From Lycorma delicatula (Eukaryota; Arthropoda; Insecta; Hemiptera; Fulgoridae): a stretch of 64,000 bases of DNA. The stretch's first letter is position 1; each line of letters begins with the position of its first letter. The position numbers and the translations under genes are program-made. Under the pieces are notes generated by a model. The model made no database searches. It worked only from the letters and a program-made list of their open reading frames with translations, and was not told the origin of the DNA. Below are positions 48,966 to 60,165 of this stretch, piece after piece. Location: NCBI RefSeq assembly GCF_047948215.1, contig NC_134458.1:146149036-146213035 (forward strand), in the 5' to 3' direction.

Positions 48966-49016
48966 TTTAGCCTCCGGAACCACCGTAAGGTATTACTTCA
49001 GAGGATGAATGAGGAT
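48966..49016 (-). repeat. SINE tail fragment (shared A/B tail)
   Basis: tagcctccggaaccaccgta then aggtattacttcagaggatg and aatgaggatg is the clean form of the tail shared by SINE A and SINE B, with no head or body. It sits inside foldback copy 2. A possible short duplication ATGCTT flanks it. A very short 5'-truncated insertion fits. Confidence 0.75.
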
Positions 49017-49128
49017 GCTTTGGAGGATGCTAACGAAACGTTTCCTTACTTATATTTAAATATTTCTTCTTTTTTTCACCAGTAGAACATAAGGTCCCGA
49101 GAAAGTTTGTTACACTTTAAATGAATCA

Positions 49129-50794
49129 TTCTGTTAATTTTTATTTTTAATTTTTACTATGTAATATTACATTTTTTCTCCATTAAAAAAATTAATTTTT
49201 CTTTTAGTTCGCTAAATGTACATAAAATTCTGATGTTCATTATAATTTTTCAATATTATTTATTCACTACAAAGGTATCCTTTTAAATTTAAAGAAAATT
49301 AAATTGAAATTCCATTTCGTAAATGGGCATTTAATGATTGAATAATAAAATGTTAATATAAATATTAAAAATGACAAAAATAAAATAATTAAAAAAATTA
49401 TAATTTCTATTCTATTAATAATATTTATAGATGTAAGAATGGAAAGATATCATTAATTAGTTAATTAATTTTAATTTTAAAAGTCGAGGGAAACATGAAT
49501 TGTGGGATGTACGAGTAAAGGAAAAGTAGGTTGACAAAAATGTCTAGTGAGAAAAGCGTATTTTTCTTCTTTCCGTATCTATACGTTACTATTACGTCTC
49601 ACCTGATTCATTATAGAAATCAAATTGATATATTTGTATTGTTTCTTAATATCGTGTAAAATATCTACTTATTAGTAAAAGAATTATTACTTTTTATATT
49701 AAAAAGAATATATTCTTTTAATAGATTTAAAAACTTCTTAACTGGTAATAATTCTTAATACTCTATAAATTAAGCAATTATCTTTAACAAAATAAATAAC
49801 AAAATTAAAAAAAAATTATTATAATAAGTTTTTTCTTAAACAATCACTTGTATAATTTGGTATTTTATTTAAATACATGGTAACTTTTAACTTGAAAAAC
49901 AAAAAGATAATAAATTATGTTATGTATATGTAAATACAGTACATACATTATATGTTTGCAGCTTCTTTTATTATATTTTAGTTGTGTATTACTATTAACG
50001 TATGTAAGAATGTTCTTTGTTTCTGTTACATTGCAATAGGATGCAATGCAAAAAACGTTAGTAACAACGCCTATGTTTAATAAAACAGTGGGTGATACTA
50101 AAAATACGTATGGTACAAGAAGGAACTACATTGTTACAGACACTTAATTAAAGAATGTCTGTCTATAGTTTTTTTTAACTTGGGTTGTTGTTTTCAAATC
50201 GTGCGAGTTAGTAACCTTTTCTTTCTCACACTAATCAGTATCATCTTCTTGTTCTTCTTCAACACTAGTTACTTTTCTCACTCGAGTATTACTTTAAACA
50301 TATTGTGAAACAGATTAAAAAAAAATACGATTGGAAATAAGAAAATGTATGTGTTAAGTAAGTATAAACAATAATATGGCATTTAAAATTTAAATTAAAT
50401 TTATTGATTTATTTAAAATCCTATCATCTTTTTAAAATTTAAATACATATTAAGAATTCATTTATAATTAAAATAATATGTTCTTAAATTTATCATTCAT
50501 ACGTTATTTTCATTGTATGAAATATTAAATATGTACTTCACGGATGCTATAACAAATTTATGTATAAAATAATTGTGAAAACTGTATAGTTTATTATATT
50601 TTATTTTATATTCACTTAAGATTATTACTTTATTCATGATATTACTGTTATTATTATTAATGGCATTGAACTCCGGTTCTTCTCCTTTTACTTTTTCCTA
50701 TTCATTTAATTTTTTTGCGTTATTATGATTATTTTTTGTTTAAATAGAGTATATAATTTTTCTGTTCGATGAATTATACTATTAATTAATAATA
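49129..50794. other. AT-rich DNA, nothing recognised
   Basis: No ORF, element or RNA gene noticed. Confidence 0.55.
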
Positions 50795-50905
50795 TGCTGA
50801 TCTTCGTATCGGCCTTTCATCCGGACGTTCTGGATCGAGTCATGGTTAAAAATGTCATTTTTTCACCTGCTACAAAAAATTCATTTCAGCATCCATCGAT
50901 AGCTG
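50795..50905 (+). repeat. SINE A, diverged
   Basis: cttcgtatcggcctttcatc then a broken B-box region (tctggatcgagtcatggtta), and the body tgtcattttttcacctgcta followed by aaaaattcatttcagcatcc. The 5' part of the head is missing. Facing the next SINE A tail to tail. Confidence 0.7.
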
Positions 50906-50988
50906 CTAATCCGAATAAAACCGAATATATAGGAGTTAATTACTGTGTTGGGGTTTCTGTCCTTTTAAGATTCTTTCTTTTCTCTTTT

Positions 50989-51125
50989 TTTAGCCTTCGG
51001 TACCACCGTTAGTTATTGTTTCAGAGGATGAAATGAAATGACAATTTTGTAGCGTTTGAAAATTTCATGCTAAATCGGATTCAAACCTGGAATCTCCGGA
51101 TGAAAGGCCGAGACACTACCACTCA
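50989..51125 (-). repeat. SINE A with tail, adjoining poly-A
   Basis: Minus-strand copy: head tagtgtctcggcctttcatc at 51120, a degenerate B box (GGTTTGAATCC, complement of ggattcaaacc), the body word gaaattttcaaacgctac and the tail ctgaaacaataactaacggt ending near 50989. A run of about 20 A (51125-51144) replaces the first bases of the head. Confidence 0.82.
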
Positions 51126-51144
51126 AAAAAAAAAAAAAAAAAAA

Positions 51145-53885
51145 TTAATATTCACTACATATCTGTTAATCTATTTGGATAATGGTTTCGTCTCTAACTT
51201 TCATAAGATAAGTTTCGGTTTCAAACTCGTCAGACTGAGACATTCTTTTTTTACATCCAGCAAAACACAATTTCTTATCTTACTTTCAAAATAATTCTAT
51301 AACCATCATTTAGTGTAAGCTTGTTAAATAAATATATCAATTTACCTTCAATCATTCGAAGTCATTATATTAATTATTACGAGTAGTGTTTGCATCTTAG
51401 AAGGAGGAAAGTATCTGGTCGGTCGTCCACTTTTACAAATAAAAAAAGGAAAAACTAATTCTTTTTTAATTAAAAGACACAAAATTTATTTATAAAAAAA
51501 ATGAGAATAAAAATAATTCGAATCTCAAGCTTGTCAATTCGAAAAACAAAAACCGGCATTCCCAAAAAAACTTTTATTTTTTATTTTATATTTATTTTTG
51601 TATTTTGTGCAATGCTGCTCGGATGAAGATTTTTATCAGGTTTATCTTGATCCATCAAGGAGAATGGCAGGAGCAATTTCTTTTTTATTCGTAGAGTTAT
51701 ATACTTATCCAATTCTGATGTAATTTATACTATATATTATTATCTACAGATCGCATACTTTCTTCATCTGCGATTTCGATGGACCAAGTTAAAACAACTT
51801 CATTTTATATATTTTTTTTCTCCCAATATTTTTCATTCTTTTAGTTTTAGCTCGTTTTTATTCTTCTGTTTTATATTTTCAGTTTGCTCTTTGTGTTTTC
51901 TTTAGATTTTTTATTTTGTTTTTAAACACCTCTTTATCATATAAATATAATATTCCTTTATATCTACTTCTTTTTTCACTTATTTGAACCAGTTTTTTTG
52001 CTCTTAATTTTTAAGAAGTTAAATATTTTTTTGGTTAGTTTCTTTTCACTCCTTTTAAATGCCCAAAGAAATATAATCTCCTTTTTCGTATTGAATAGTA
52101 ATTTTTTTTAAATCTTTAGTATTACACTTCATTTGACTTTAGTATATTTTTATCTTTGCATTTTGAGCGTTTCTTTTTTCAGGATTTTTCTTTTTTTGAT
52201 TTATTATCTAGCGTCATTGTTTCTGCTAAATATAACATTTAGATTTCATTCTTGTTTTGTAGTGACTAAATGTCGCGTTGTAGGATATAGATTCTTTCTT
52301 GAAAATGTTTCTTGTCAACTGATATGCTAATACCCTTTTATTGGATTTGGTTTCTAGAATTAGATTTTCTAGCGATGTTTTGTTATTATCTTTCCTAGGT
52401 ATACTTAATTTAATTTGATTTTACCATATCTTTTAAATTAAAATTAGTTTATATGTGGAAGCGTAAAATAAGGATTTATTTATTTAAAAAATGTCTTCTT
52501 TTCGAAATGTCAAATCATTCACCTTTTTTTTTTTTTTTGCCATCCGCACTGTTTTACTTTGGTGGAATCATAGTTCTAGAGGTAGGAAAGTACAATGGCA
52601 ATCAGTCAAAAAATGGAGTATGGTTTTGTTTTTATATTTCTCGGCGTTTCATGACCCAGGGATTCCAAAAAAAGTTGGAAGTATTGATAGTAATTCACGT
52701 GTGTTGGCTTGTTTGCAGCTTAATTAACTGGTTACAACTGTTGACTTGTAATAACTATTGACAAGGCAATATCTCTAGGGAGTAGAGCAGATACTTTATT
52801 TTGGGTCAATTTTCTCAAAATTTTTCAAACATAATCCTACTTATATTAAGCTCTGTACATGCGTGCATGCTTATATTATCATTTTTTTAAAAATGGTTTT
52901 GTCCCGGAATATCTCTTCAAAAAAACTGAAAACCTATCTTTTTATTTACTGCATATTTTTTAACCGATTTTTTTTTTATGACTTCATAGGCATAGTAGTA
53001 ATACAAGTGACCCCAAAAAAATTCTTTGCGGCATTATTGAGGGTGGGGGAGCCGATAAAAGTTTAAAATTATCGATTTTTTTTTAAATTAAAAAAATTAT
53101 TTTTTGTTAAAACCGTTATTTCCATGTTAAAAATCACTAATAATCAAACAAGTTTACATTAAACAAGATATCAATCAATTTCATCTCAATTACATTACCA
53201 ACATGAATAAATCACATGATAATGTTTTTTATGCTACCTAAGCACAGTCAAATTACTGCGGCTATTTAAAATTCATTGAGCAGATCAAACATTTAATAAA
53301 AACTGAAGGACATGTTTTTGATAAACAGGTGGAAATGCTTTTTGCCTAATTCATATCAAAAATGTTTGTCTTTATATATCTGGGCTTGTTACTTTTCCAT
53401 CTCATAAGAATAAATAAACAACGCCAGGAAAGTACTACAACTGTGTTGCCAGCTTTTTATTTTATTCCTCCTTTATTTTGACAATTTTTTCTTTTAATCC
53501 CGTTGCTTATCATCATTTTTTCACCCCTCCTTTTTTCAATGTTTTGCCCCGTTTTTTTTACTTTTCTTTGTTGATCCTAATAGTTTTCTTTTTTAAACAT
53601 TATCTTCCAAATTGATAACAATAGTTGGGTTTTATACCCCTTAAATAAATAAATAAATATTATTTTTATTAGATATTTCGAAGTCATAAAAACTGCTTGT
53701 ATAAAAAGTGTTACAAAATTTAAATAAATTGCACTGGGTTAAGTAAGAGTTATATTAATACTACAAAAAGGAAGGAATGTTACCTTCTATAAAAGAAATT
53801 TCATGTTAAATTTTTTTTTTTTTATTATTATTATAAATAATTTGACTATTAAAGTAGAAATATAAACGAAAATAATGACCCTGTT

Positions 53886-53887
<2 letters not shown>
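51145..53887. other. T-rich DNA, nothing recognised
   Basis: Strong T bias on this strand over 51700-52500 gives several Phe-rich frames (52133-52330, 52453-52761, 52863-53066). None has motifs, and they overlap in different frames. Confidence 0.5.

Positions 53888-53918
<31 letters not shown>
53888..53918. repeat. (AT)n microsatellite
   Basis: Uninterrupted dinucleotide run. Confidence 0.95.
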
Positions 53919-53921
<3 letters not shown>

Positions 53922-54208
53922 ATATTTTGTTGACAAACAAGATGTAAGTATATAATACGTTATTCTATTCCCACCTTTTTGTAATTTCATAGTTCGTAGT
54001 ACAATAGTCTAGGCTACAAAAGAAGATGTTGACATTAATCGTGACTTTAAAGGTTTTTTTTTTTTTAAAGCCGAAATATAAAATAAATTACTTCATACTT
54101 TTTCCTTGAACTTTGAAAAACCGCATTTTACTATTCACTATATATAATTTATATTTTACTCATTACTGTCTCTTCACTTAACACACAGAAACATAGCTAT
54201 AAATACAC
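53919..54208. other. AT-rich DNA
   Basis: Nothing recognised. Confidence 0.5.
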
Positions 54209-54240
54209 GACGCGCGCGCGCGCACACACACACACACACA
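54209..54240. repeat. (CG)n-(CA)n alternating tract
   Basis: cgcgcgcgcgcg runs directly into a CA array. Alternating purine-pyrimidine with a CG core is the classic Z-DNA-forming pattern, and CpG runs are rare in this AT-rich DNA. Confidence 0.9.
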
Positions 54241-55253
54241 TGCGCTCGACGATGCATTAAAGTGTAGTAATTTACATTATATTATTATAATTACTATTCG
54301 TGATTGTAACATAAACACTTAAAAACCGTTATTTTAATACTATGCATAAAAATTGCAATTTCTTATTAATAAAACAAGAATAAACAGTTACTTTATGTTT
54401 TACGTATTTTAATTAGAAATTAAATGCTATTTGATTTTATTATTAGCTTTATCTCATTCCTGAAAGTAAAATTTTATTACTGTTAACTACTTTTATTAGT
54501 AATTTTGAGTAATTTAAAAAATTTTTTTTTATTTTCTGGACGAGTAATTGTTTTAGATTGTTCAATATTATACGAGTATAATGTTAATGCTTATGTACAT
54601 TTATGTTTAAAAAAATTGCACACATGCAGTATATGCGCGGTAATTTATATTATATTATACCGCATTATGATGATGAATATACCATCTCTTAGTAGACAAT
54701 ATATGTACGGAATTTCTTAGATATCGTTCTTCTAACTAAAGGTTACGCATGTAAACATATATTTTATGTAAATAATTCTCTATTTATTCTTAAGCGGATT
54801 TTATTATAAAATATTTTTTGGTGTTGTAATGAAATTATAAATTAAAAAGATTTTACTTTTCTATTATTTAGTATTACGTCATTGTTTATAATTTTTTTTA
54901 ACGGTAATTGTTAAATTAGTGGTTATAAGCTAGGATGGATAATACTTCTAAGACGATTTGGAATAACATTTAAAGTAAAAATAAATTTATTGTACTAAAT
55001 GTAATCGAAAACGAACCTAAATGAAGCAAAACCGGGTATTCTGAGGAGTTCAATATTACTGCTCAATTTATTCACTAAATTTTATTGTCTTAATTAATGT
55101 AAAAACATTGGATCTTCAAATATAATCTACAGTGAATCTAGTGGAAAGAGTTTCAAATCTTCTAAGGGAGGATAAGAGAGTGAAAAATTATGGATTTGAA
55201 GGTAAAAACATTCATAGCCCATTTAATATTTTTACGTAATAAAAATAATTAAA

Positions 55254-55258
<5 letters not shown>
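54241..55258. other. AT-rich DNA
   Basis: The frame 54505-54720 has no motif. Nothing else seen. Confidence 0.5.

Positions 55259-55301
<43 letters not shown>
55259..55301. repeat. (AT)n microsatellite
   Basis: Dinucleotide run after an A run. Confidence 0.95.
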
Positions 55302-55303
<2 letters not shown>

Positions 55304-55443
55304 TAATTACGCAAGAAAATTACCACCAACCTTTTTAATTATCTAATACAAACAGAACATCCCTGAATATATACGCTGCAACATAAAAATCTTAAATAAA
55401 ATTGGAAAAAGTTAGAATTTGACAAATTACAACTTTTTGAAAG

Positions 55444-55773
55444 TCACTGACTTGCTTCTTCTTTCTTTTTTCCGGTTGAGCCTCCAGGAATTACCGTTCA
55501 CGTATAACTTCAGAGGATGAATGAGAATGATATGTATGATTGTAAATGAAGTGTAGTCTTGTACAGTCTCAGTTCGACCATTCCTGAGATGTGTGGTTAA
55601 TTGAAACCCAACCACCAAAGAATACCGGTATCCACGATCTAGTATTCAAATCTGTATAAAAGTAACTGCCTTTACTAGGACTTGAACGCAGGAACTCTCG
55701 ACTTCCAAATCAGCTGATTTGCGAAGACGCGTTCACCACTATACCAATCCGGTGGGTTCACTGACATGCTTCT
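55444..55773 (-). mobile_element. Complete SINE B with 16-bp TSD
   Basis: TCACTGACTTGCTTCT (55444-55459) and TCACTGACATGCTTCT (55758-55773) differ at one base and bracket a 298-bp element on the minus strand. From 55757 the complement reads a tRNA-like head (A box in ggattggtatagtggtgaac, B box GTTCAAGTCCT). The body follows (taaaggcagttacttttata, gtggataccggtattctttg, aaccacacatctcaggaat, gactgtacaagactacactt), then the tail (cctctgaagttatacgtgaa, ggtaattcctggaggctcaa) and an A/G-rich end. It is the reference copy for SINE B. The intact duplication suggests that it is among the youngest insertions here. The tRNA of origin is not clear to me. Confidence 0.95.
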
Positions 55774-55984
55774 AAAATTGATAAAAATAACACATCATAC
55801 GAATAAAAAGTATTCTTCTGTTTCAAATAATAAATCGATTTCCTAACCTCCTCAAAACATTCATTTATGAACATCAGTCAATACTGAAGACGAAAATGCT
55901 GTAAAATAACTTCCAAAATTTACTTTAAAAATTAAAAGATTACTGGTTAAATTTTTTTTTTTGCAGTGTTTAATTTACAATTAG
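55774..55984. other. AT-rich DNA
   Basis: Nothing recognised. Confidence 0.5.
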
Positions 55985-56905
55985 TTCCAATTTACCGGAA
56001 CCATAAGTAAATTTGATTAAAAAAAGAAGAGTTTCTGCAGAGAAGAGTTTCCATTGAAATTCCTCAAAGAACTGTTTATGTACACATATCTTATAAAGTA
56101 TACATAAAAATATAATAAACATAAATAATTACATACAAAGATGATTCCAAGGAACATTGATGAAATTCAGAAGATAAAAAGCAAAGAAAACACCAAAAGA
56201 TCAGTCAAACAAAGCATAACTAATTGAATAAAGAAACAGTGAAAAAAAATTAAAGAACCAGCAAAAGTAAGTGATGGAACGAATTGAAGAAGTTTGTCCA
56301 TGCAATAAATCCTAGGCAGCTGATACACCTCTAATCTCGAAGAACTTACAAATCTATTTGCAGTAGCTTCAAGCGCCTTACGTCTTCGCTGTAATCAAGG
56401 AGGTTAACCATAAGCCAGTTCACATGTTTATTCAGTCTTATTTTGTATCTTGTACCGAATCGCGGAAACTCCTCTCGTACGTTTGGCAATCCCTGATAAT
56501 CGTGTATTACAGTGTTTTTTTTTCTCAAACCACGACGCTTCTATTACTCAATAGTTTGTTCTGGAATCGTTGTACGACTTCTCTGTTACTCTCACTTGTG
56601 TCCCATACTTAGATTCCGTAGGTCCAAATTGCTTTCAGAAACGCTTAGTGCAACAGTTGCGACCCCCTGCCTAATAACCAATCCATCTCCCTGAACTTAA
56701 TGAAGCTGTGTTCTTTTTCTCCTTGACATGAATCCTTCTTGTCAGACGGGGATTGACATGCAGTTCTAGATATCGTACGCTGTTAGCATGCAGGAAGAAA
56801 AAACTCCTTTTAATTGAACTCGCGGGCGGTCACCCCTCCTCTTCACAAACGTAACATGCGTAGACTTAGCCGGATTAACCTTCATCTTCCATTTTGAAAA
56901 TGATA
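55985..56905 (-). pseudogene. Jockey-like LINE, RT C-terminal half and 3' UTR (decayed)
   Basis: The complement of 56905-56346 carries the Jockey ORF2 region after the RT active site. In order: WKMKVNPAKSTHVTF, KRRGDRPRVQLKGV, a garbled YLG region, RRIHVKEKK, RWIGY (family WLLGRRSQ), KQFGPTESKYGTQ (family KPIWTYGIQLWG), and an open 60-codon stretch GLPNVREEFPRFGTRYKIRL then NHVNWL-like and NLLDYSEDVRRLK, ending at the stop 56346-56348. Many frameshifts and stops. 55985-56345 is the likely 3' UTR, since accataagtaaatttgatta near 56001 recurs beside the Jockey relic at 3.8-4.5 kb. The endonuclease and the catalytic YxDD are absent. The piece extends further upstream than the other copy. Confidence 0.85.
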
Positions 56906-56987
56906 ACTGACGTGATTATGCAATACTTAACTTTTTTCGTATGATGAAATAATTCATTAATTCAACACAGATGTTTTGAAGCTTATA

Positions 56988-57096
56988 CGTGGGAATATGA
57001 AGGTATACAATTTTTGTAACGTATGAAGACTGCTACGCCTGACCGGGATTCGGACTCTGGATTAGTGGCAGAGACGTTACTACTCAGTTCGGCAGT
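56988..57096 (-). repeat. SINE A, diverged
   Basis: The complement shows ccgaactgagtagtaacgtc in the head, a partial B box around ccgaatcccggtcaggcgta, and the body gtagcagtcttcatacgtta. The tail is absent. Confidence 0.78.
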
Positions 57097-57531
57097 TTTC
57101 TAAAGCACTTATTACTTTTTTGAATAAGTGTTTTTTTTCTAATTAGTTGAACAGAATATTTAATAAAATGAAGAAAAAAATATTTCTTAGAAAATACTAA
57201 CTGATGTAATTTTATAATTATGAATATAAATAACTTTTACGTAATTTTATAATAAATGTGTATTCATAAAAGTGAATAAATAAATTACGTTATCTAAACA
57301 AAATAAAACATTAATTGTGAGAATAAAAATTATTTTGTGTATTGTATTAACATATTTAATACGTAATTGTTAATGCATTGTATTATTAGTGTTGACAATG
57401 CATAATTCTTTCTAATACTTGTTGTTTGTTACATGTCGTTTCAGAGTAGAAATGTACGTGATTTTAATGTTATTGAAATGTCTAACGACAATCTAATATA
57501 AATCTTCCCTTTCTTATATATATAAATTAAA
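57097..57531. other. AT-rich DNA
   Basis: Nothing recognised. Confidence 0.5.
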
Positions 57532-57946
57532 AATTTATATCCATCTTATCAGCAAAAAATATGTGTTTTCTCGAAATCTTTCGGTTTATTTTAAACCATC
57601 ATCAGGAGATAAAAAAATATGTCAAAAATTGAAATAATTACAGTCATGAATATGTGAATGTCAAAAGTATACTGAAGACAATATAGTGAATTCTGGTGGA
57701 ATAAAATAGAATTAAAGGAAACAATGCTATCAAAAATGATATTTTAGTTGTTTATGATTATTATCATTATGATAACCAGAATTCACTACGTTGTCTTCAG
57801 TATACTTTTGACATTCAAACAGTCATGTCTGTGTAATTATTTTAATTTTTGACTTATAACATTTTATCTTCTGATGATGGTTTGAAATAAACCGAAAGAT
57901 TTCGAGAAATCACATCTTTTTTGCTGGTAAGGTGGATACAAAATTT
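57532..57946. mobile_element. Foldback element, 165-bp arms, well conserved
   Basis: The left arm 57532-57696 and right arm 57776-57946 are reverse complements with only scattered differences. Paired words include ctcgaaatctttcggtttat, aaaccatcatcagg/agaag, gtcaaaaatt, gaatgtcaaaagtatactga and gtgaattctgg. The 79-bp spacer is AT-rich. It differs in sequence from the 45.7-kb foldback family. Likely a MITE-type element. Target duplication not certain. Confidence 0.9.
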
Positions 57947-58003
57947 TTTAAATTATTTCTTATTCTATTAAAAAAAATAATCAGCTGAAACCTTGTTTAA
58001 GAA

Positions 58004-58004
<1 letters not shown>

Positions 58005-58053
<49 letters not shown>

Positions 58054-58056
58054 ATG
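58005..58056. repeat. (AT)n microsatellite
   Basis: Nearly pure dinucleotide run, directly before repeat family D. Confidence 0.93.
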
Positions 58057-58059
58057 TAC

Positions 58060-58440
58060 TAGCACCTCGTCACGGCTTCGCCCGCACTATATGGTTACTT
58101 GCGTTTCCCGTCGCGGTCAGGGAATGTTTATCCCGTCATCTTGTTCATGCTTCTGAGAATAATAATAAATAAAAATTAAAGCCTGTTAATTTATTAAAGC
58201 TATCAGTGTATTGTAATTTCTTCAGAGCAACAATTTGATAAATACAGGACCCGAAACTTTGTGCGATCTGAAAAATACGGGTATTAAAATAGTCGGCCTC
58301 CTTCTTTAAAACAGTAGATATAGCTGGTTTCCCGTCCACTGTACCGTTTCTCGTTTTTTTTAAAAATTTTTTATTATTATTTTTTTTTTTATTTATGTTT
58401 TTTAATCAAGTAATTGGACGCAGATGCAGCCAGCCGCGTC
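58060..58440 (+). repeat. Interspersed repeat family D, copy 2
   Basis: The core 58159-58238 matches the complement of 209-290. Its left edge, actagcacctcgtcacggct then tcgcccgc, follows the AT run and resembles the CpG-rich ends of some insect non-autonomous repeats. The complement frame 58145-58339 (64 codons) is open here, but the other copy does not preserve it. Confidence 0.65.
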
Positions 58441-59380
58441 ACATATACAGTGACTGTGTTAGTTGAACCGCTGTGCCGAACACCGTCACACTCTTAAAAA
58501 TCGAATTTAAAAAAAACCCGAAAGTGGCTTTTAAATATTTACTTGAAGAGTATTTGCAAACCTAAATTTAGTGATTGTCTCGTTCAGTATAATCGGAAAT
58601 TGGGAAAATTTACAATCATTGTTGATAATTTTTATACCTTTCCTCACCCCTTTTAAGATCAAATTTCGAAAAATCTAGAAATTTGTTTTTAAATATTTAC
58701 ACGAAGATTACACACGCCAAAAATCAAGTTGATATCTACATTTTTTACTGAAAATTTTTTAAAATAGTAAATTTCATTGTTTCCATTTTAACCCTTTAAA
58801 CTAGGAGTTCTAAAAAATCCTTTCTTACTCTTCACTGCAAGAAACACGAATATACGTGTATTCATCAATTTATTTTAAGTAGTTTTTACTGGGAGTTGAT
58901 TATGAATGACTCATGACATGTTATTTTAAATACGTATATAGATATGCATGTGAAGTTCTACGATATGATTCTTCAATTCAATTTTTATAAGCTATCAGAT
59001 AATAACTTGTACTGGCAATGTGAATGAGTAAGTAAACAAACCTTTCAAATATTTCCAAATAAGATTTAAAACAGTAATCTGTGTTATAGTGATATACATA
59101 AGCAAAGTTTGCGTTAAAATCAATTGAATTAAAAATTTATTTAAAAAAATAATAATAATTTGAAAACGAATTTGAAAACCGTTACATATGTGTGATATAT
59201 GAAAATATATGCATATTTTTTTAAGTGTATTGAAAGAAAAAAAATAATAAATTATATTTAATGTAAATTTAAAATTCGATAATAATTTCAATTTAAATTG
59301 AATACAGTAATAGAAAATGAATTAGAATCATTAGCTTTGCTCGTTTGTGTCGTTAGATACCCCCAATATACTATAATAAA
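58441..59380. other. AT-rich DNA
   Basis: The complement frame 58995-59291 is Ile/Phe-rich. No element recognised. Confidence 0.5.
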
Positions 59381-59800
59381 ACTAGTGGATCCGGCAATGC
59401 TTCGCTATTGCTAAATTTGAGTGATATGTTGTAATAGTGTATTAAAGTTGTGCATGTGAAAATTTGATGCATATTGGTTGAGTGCGCTCTTCAGTTACGC
59501 TCAATTTAAAGTCGTCGACAACAAAACAATCTCAATTTGACGTTATGTTGACTTTGTATTGGTGTATTTTTCATACGCGCTTATGGAGTGAGTCACAGCG
59601 GTGGGCGAATTTAAACTTGTTGCTTGCGTGTATGGACTACTCGTTATTTTTAATTATTTCATCAAATTACGGTTATAATAATTTAATTTTCTTGTAAACA
59701 GACGATATATTTTAATATAAAAATCTTGTACCTCTCCTTGTTTTTTCATTTAATTTATGTTTTGTATAACAAAAGTCGGTCTTGCGCAGAACAAGAATTT
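59381..59800 (+). repeat. Interspersed repeat family C, copy 3
   Basis: Shares cagttacgctcaatttaaag, tttcatacgcgcttatgg, agtcacagcggtg and a final aagtcggt..gcgcagaa word with the copy at 42.6-43.3 kb. It opens with aaactagtggatccggcaat and gcttcgctattgct, a phrase that recalls the 5' end of insect Helitron-derived repeats. That link is from memory and weak. Confidence 0.65.
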
Positions 59801-60082
59801 TTTTGTATATATATTGTATTTAATTTTTATTACAATGTTTATATGTTATTCTAATGTCATTTTTAATGAAATTAAAATCAAATTAAATAAATGTATACAA
59901 CAGTAATTAACTTAATTGAAAAAAATATTATAAAAGTCAATAAATAAATTAAACTTCTTATAAATAATCATTTTTCTTTTACCACGCTTATGTGAATTTG
60001 TGCGTAGGTTTGGTAATTTTTCTTAATTATGATTACTTCTGAGTAAATTTTGATTTTAAGATAAGAATATATATGACTTTTT
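59801..60082. other. AT-rich DNA
   Basis: Nothing recognised. Confidence 0.5.
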
Positions 60083-60165
60083 CCGATCTCCGTTGCGGAC
60101 TGGTAATCAGCCTTTCATCCGGAGGTCCCAGTCAGGCATGACATTTTACATATGCTACAAAATTC
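60083..60165 (+). repeat. SINE A with deleted B box
   Basis: ccgatctccgttgcggactg, then gtaatcagcctttcatccgg and aggtcccagtcaggcatgac. Compared with other copies the bases that make the B box (GGGTTCGAATCCC) are missing, so GGTCCC joins straight to GTCAGGC. The body tgacattttacatatgctac follows. Confidence 0.82.

Larger units (their letters stand above)
48165..49128. mobile_element. Large foldback element, copy 2, with nested insertions
   Basis: Ends (gtgattcatgaagaataaaa on the left, aatgaatca on the right) and the inner words atgttctactggtgaaaata, gattttactcctagatttct, aaatttttcaggtcagattt, cttaattttaccg and gaaatctttcg match copy 1. The left arm has lost its inner part. The right arm is split by a retroposon at 48522-48882 and by a SINE tail at 48966-49016. 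The foldback therefore predates both insertions. Confidence 0.8.

Noticed and set aside
48614..48983. Overlapping frames rich in Cys-Val and His-Thr
   Set aside because: They are read-through of the GT microsatellite and retroposon on both strands.
52133..53066. Several Phe-rich frames that look like membrane proteins
   Set aside because: Produced by strong T bias. They overlap in different frames and have no conserved motif.
58145..58339. 64-codon complement frame, superficially protein-like
   Set aside because: It lies in repeat family D and the other copy does not keep the frame open.
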